A stretch of DNA of 55,640 bases from contig NZ_JACIXG010000029.1 in NCBI RefSeq assembly GCF_014360585.1, forward strand, positions 1 to 55,640, in the 5' to 3' direction. Under the pieces are notes generated by a model. The model saw only the letters and a list, made by a program, of their open reading frames with translations, was not told the DNA's origin and made no database searches. This DNA comes from Nocardioides sp. Its GTDB lineage: Bacteria > Actinomycetota > Actinomycetes > Propionibacteriales > Nocardioidaceae. A program made the translations under genes and the position numbers. Of the stretch, positions 55,585 through 55,640 are shown one piece after another (positions within the stretch are counted from its first letter, which is position 1; every line of letters starts with the position of its first letter).

Positions 55585-55640
55585 GTTTTCGCCATCATCG
55601 GGTGGAGATATTGCGGCGAAACGGTTGAGTGGCGCTAGAT

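Overview
The window is high-GC, densely coded actinobacterial chromosome. Mycothiol synthase, a WhiB7-type iron-sulfur regulator, a GlnR-type orphan winged-helix regulator, a fused Nudix/histidine-phosphatase MutT1 and many GTG starts all point to Actinomycetota. The overall style (a dispersed GGTCTCGACAAGCTCGACC repeat family, AGCCCCAGCC-type terminators, actinobacterial gene sets) suggests Nocardioides or a close relative. The genus is an inference; the phylum is secure. No prophage, transposase, CRISPR array or rRNA was seen.

Layout. 1-718 is a gene-free array of short repeats. 719-9571: a membrane-anchored alpha/beta hydrolase, tRNA-Asp, two proteins of unknown function, a WhiB7-like regulator, a small zincin, a tandem fluoride-channel pair, an RsbW-like ATPase and NDH-2. 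9744-12591: an overlapping three-gene operon of alpha/beta hydrolase, ferritin-like di-iron protein and FAD/2Fe-2S reductase. 13501-17181: an IclR regulator divergent from the lower meta-cleavage pathway (hydratase, acylating acetaldehyde dehydrogenase, aldolase), which converts 2-hydroxypentadienoate to pyruvate and acetyl-CoA. 17299-18856: hipBA with two visible operators. 18902-26968: a DoxX-like protein with an aldo/keto reductase, then AbgT, amidase, a Tat-exported serine hydrolase and an M20 amidohydrolase, which may form a peptide or p-aminobenzoyl-glutamate scavenging set. 27108-31842: exported 5'-nucleotidase, TetR and XRE regulators, tRNA-Lys, CspA and a 48-residue protein.

33046-42080 is a phosphate region: mutT1, pstSCAB behind a PHO-box-like direct repeat, then on the other strand pit with its PhoU-like partner and ppk. 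42215-50272 holds a lipase, a very large Ala/Glu coiled-coil protein, and the DsrE, nitrobindin-like, Nur-type Fur and YgfZ genes, followed by a protein of unknown function and an ADP-ribosylglycohydrolase. 50284-55529 is a redox and sulfur block: mshD, glnR, a MoaD/ThiS-like carrier, hsp20 with a MerR/HspR-like regulator, a thioredoxin-like protein, a short Cys-containing leader peptide, DUF4395, a rhodanese-type sulfurtransferase and DUF1416. Its content matches what I recall of the mycobacterial mshD/cysA2/sseC2 neighbourhood.

The most unusual signal is the 19-bp repeat family. It forms an array at the left end, supplies the C-terminal tail of the acetaldehyde dehydrogenase, and lies in frame inside ygfZ once and mshD twice, each time encoding VST(G/S)ST(T/A)G. 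Other signals worth attention are the apparently leaderless Cys leader peptide, two hairpins far apart with the same outer stem and different paired inner stems, the hipBA operators, and the di-iron operon.
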